Assembly: GCA_023228865.1 (NCBI GenBank)
Contig: JALOAH010000153.1
Location: 1-6,475 of the forward strand
Source of the DNA: Porticoccaceae bacterium
Lineage (GTDB): Bacteria > Pseudomonadota > Gammaproteobacteria > Pseudomonadales > Porticoccaceae
Direction of reading: 5' to 3'
Length of the DNA: 6,475 bases
In this document: piece by piece, positions 5,583 through 6,475 of the stretch
Position numbering within the stretch: position 1 is the first letter of the stretch
How the letters are laid out: each line of letters starts with the position of its first letter
The notes under the pieces: generated by a model
Databases searched by the model: none
What the model saw: only the letters and a program-made list of their open reading frames with translations
Told to the model about the DNA's origin: nothing
Made by a program: the position numbers and the translations under genes

Positions 5583-6475
5583 TCATTTGAGCAATCTGTC
5601 ATAAACCAGCGCCGCGCAGCGCTGCGCCTCATTGAAGTTTATTGCCGGCGGCGGCAGGCATCCGGTTTGACGCCAGTGCGAAAACGTGGCGACCAGCCCC
5701 CGCGCCACCAGGGCATCAATCCCCTTGACGACGCGGTGATCGCGCAACCGTTCGAGATCAAAAATCCCCACCCGGCACTCGGCGGTCAACGCCTCATAAA
5801 CCATGGAAACGCTGTCCGGCGTCACCCAGCAGGTTCTCGCCCTGGGCAGGGTTTGCGCCAGCCACCCCGCGGCGGTATCCCCATAGGGAACAATGCTGAC
5901 ATTGGCCAGCGCCAGTGCTGACAGGCGCCGAATAAAGCTCGCCGGCGTGCGCCTCGACGTTGTCAGCAGCCAGGGCTCGCCCGCGCCGGCAATGCGTTCA
6001 ATGGCCGCCAACAGCCTGTTGTCGTCCCAGCAATAGTGGTCGCTGGGACCGCCAATCAACATCATACCGGCAATATCTTTTTCAGTGTCCGCCCGCATCT
6101 GGTTGATAGCCCCCTGGGTGACAACCACATTGGCGCGCGCCGGCGGCTGGTCGTGCTCAGGAATCAGGCAGAGATCAAACCATGCCAGCGGCAGGGACGG
6201 TTTCATCAGCACCACCGCCGCAGCCCCCGTGGCTCTTTTCAGCGCCAGCAAGGTCAGGTGGGTTCTGTGGCCGGCGCCAATCAACACGGCGGGGTTTTCT
6301 CGCCGCACTGCCGCTGCCTTTGACAAGGCCATGGCCAGGGCGTGAAGGGGTGACAGGACTGCAACCACTCGCGGCTCTTCGACCTGGAGTGTTGGATTCG
6401 TCGCAACGCGAAGGTTTTCCAGGGCGCGAGCCAGCCCCAGGCTCTGATTCATATGCCCCGGCTTGCCGTCGCTTA
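5583..6475 (-). CDS. Mitochondrial fission ELM1 family protein (PF06258/DUF1022), 5' end cut by window
   Basis: Partial gene with 296 visible codons; its start lies beyond the right edge. An ATG at 6452-6450 looks like a start but is internal: the codons before it read SDGKPGH, the N-terminal signature of the family, which the paralogue at 146-1297 also carries 13 residues after its own start. Numbering from the first whole visible codon, I see SDGKPGH (1-7), IGAGHRTH (65-72), FDLCLIPEHD (99-108), TQGAINQM (119-126), LIGGPSDHY (139-147), LLTTSRRTP (169-177) and TPDSVSMVYEAL (218-229). These match bacterial ELM1-type proteins. The name comes from the plant mitochondrial fission factor. Bacterial members are predicted GT-B-like proteins of unproven activity, so a role as a sugar transferase in glycan assembly is inferred from fold and neighbours. 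There is no signal peptide or membrane segment in the visible part. It ends with TGA, 24 nt before the glycosyltransferase gene and in the same frame. Family assignment is firm; function is not. Confidence 0.9.
   Translation of the reverse strand, partial: SDGKPGHMNQSLGLARALENLRVATNPTLQVEEPRVVAVLSPLHALAMALSKAAAVRRENPAVLIGAGHRTHLTLLALKRATGAAAVVLMKPSLPLAWFDLCLIPEHDQPPARANVVVTQGAINQMRADTEKDIAGMMLIGGPSDHYCWDDNRLLAAIERIAGAGEPWLLTTSRRTPASFIRRLSALALANVSIVPYGDTAAGWLAQTLPRARTCWVTPDSVSMVYEALTAECRVGIFDLERLRDHRVVKGIDALVARGLVATFSHWRQTGCLPPPAINFNEAQRCAALVYDRLLK

Noticed and set aside
4569..5921. 450-codon open frame on the plus strand
   Set aside because: It lies antisense across the glycosyltransferase and ELM1 genes, its translation is low-complexity and rich in Gly, Arg, Gln and His, and shows no domain motif; the minus-strand genes have clear catalytic motifs.

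Overview
The window reads as part of a Gram-negative surface-glycan locus, most probably lipopolysaccharide core or O-antigen assembly. All six genes I can support are on the minus strand, so transcription runs from the right edge to the left. The O-antigen-ligase-type membrane protein, the two GT4-type glycosyltransferases and two bacterial ELM1-family (PF06258, formerly DUF1022) proteins suggest a proteobacterium. A gammaproteobacterium is my best guess, but no taxonomic marker gene is present.

Order in the direction of transcription: (1) an ELM1-family protein cut by the right edge (5583-6475); (2) a GT4 glycosyltransferase (4458-5558) after a 24-nt gap; (3) a membrane-anchored CE4 polysaccharide deacetylase (3655-4461), joined to gene 2 by a 4-nt GTGA overlap; (4) after a 115-bp gap with a stem-loop and a weak promoter candidate, an O-antigen ligase/polymerase-like protein (2319-3539); (5) a second, shorter GT4-type glycosyltransferase (1337-2329) overlapping gene 4 by 11 nt; (6) a second, diverged ELM1-family protein (146-1297) after 39 nt. 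Gene 6 ends inside an 18-bp tandem repeat, and the last 145 bp hold no gene I can support.

The probable division of labour is inferred. The two glycosyltransferases and perhaps the ELM1 proteins (predicted GT-B-like) extend a lipid-linked oligosaccharide on the cytoplasmic face. The deacetylase trims an N- or O-acetyl group. The polytopic protein transfers or polymerises finished glycan on the periplasmic face. Tight spacing suggests two coupled three-gene blocks, probably cotranscribed.

The most unusual points are two very different ELM1 paralogues bracketing the cassette, a repeat-built C-terminus whose stop codon lies inside one repeat unit, and apparent non-ATG starts in at least four of the five complete genes. 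No RNA genes, insertion sequences or CRISPR arrays were seen. I did not find a clearly new system; the ELM1 pair is the least understood part.
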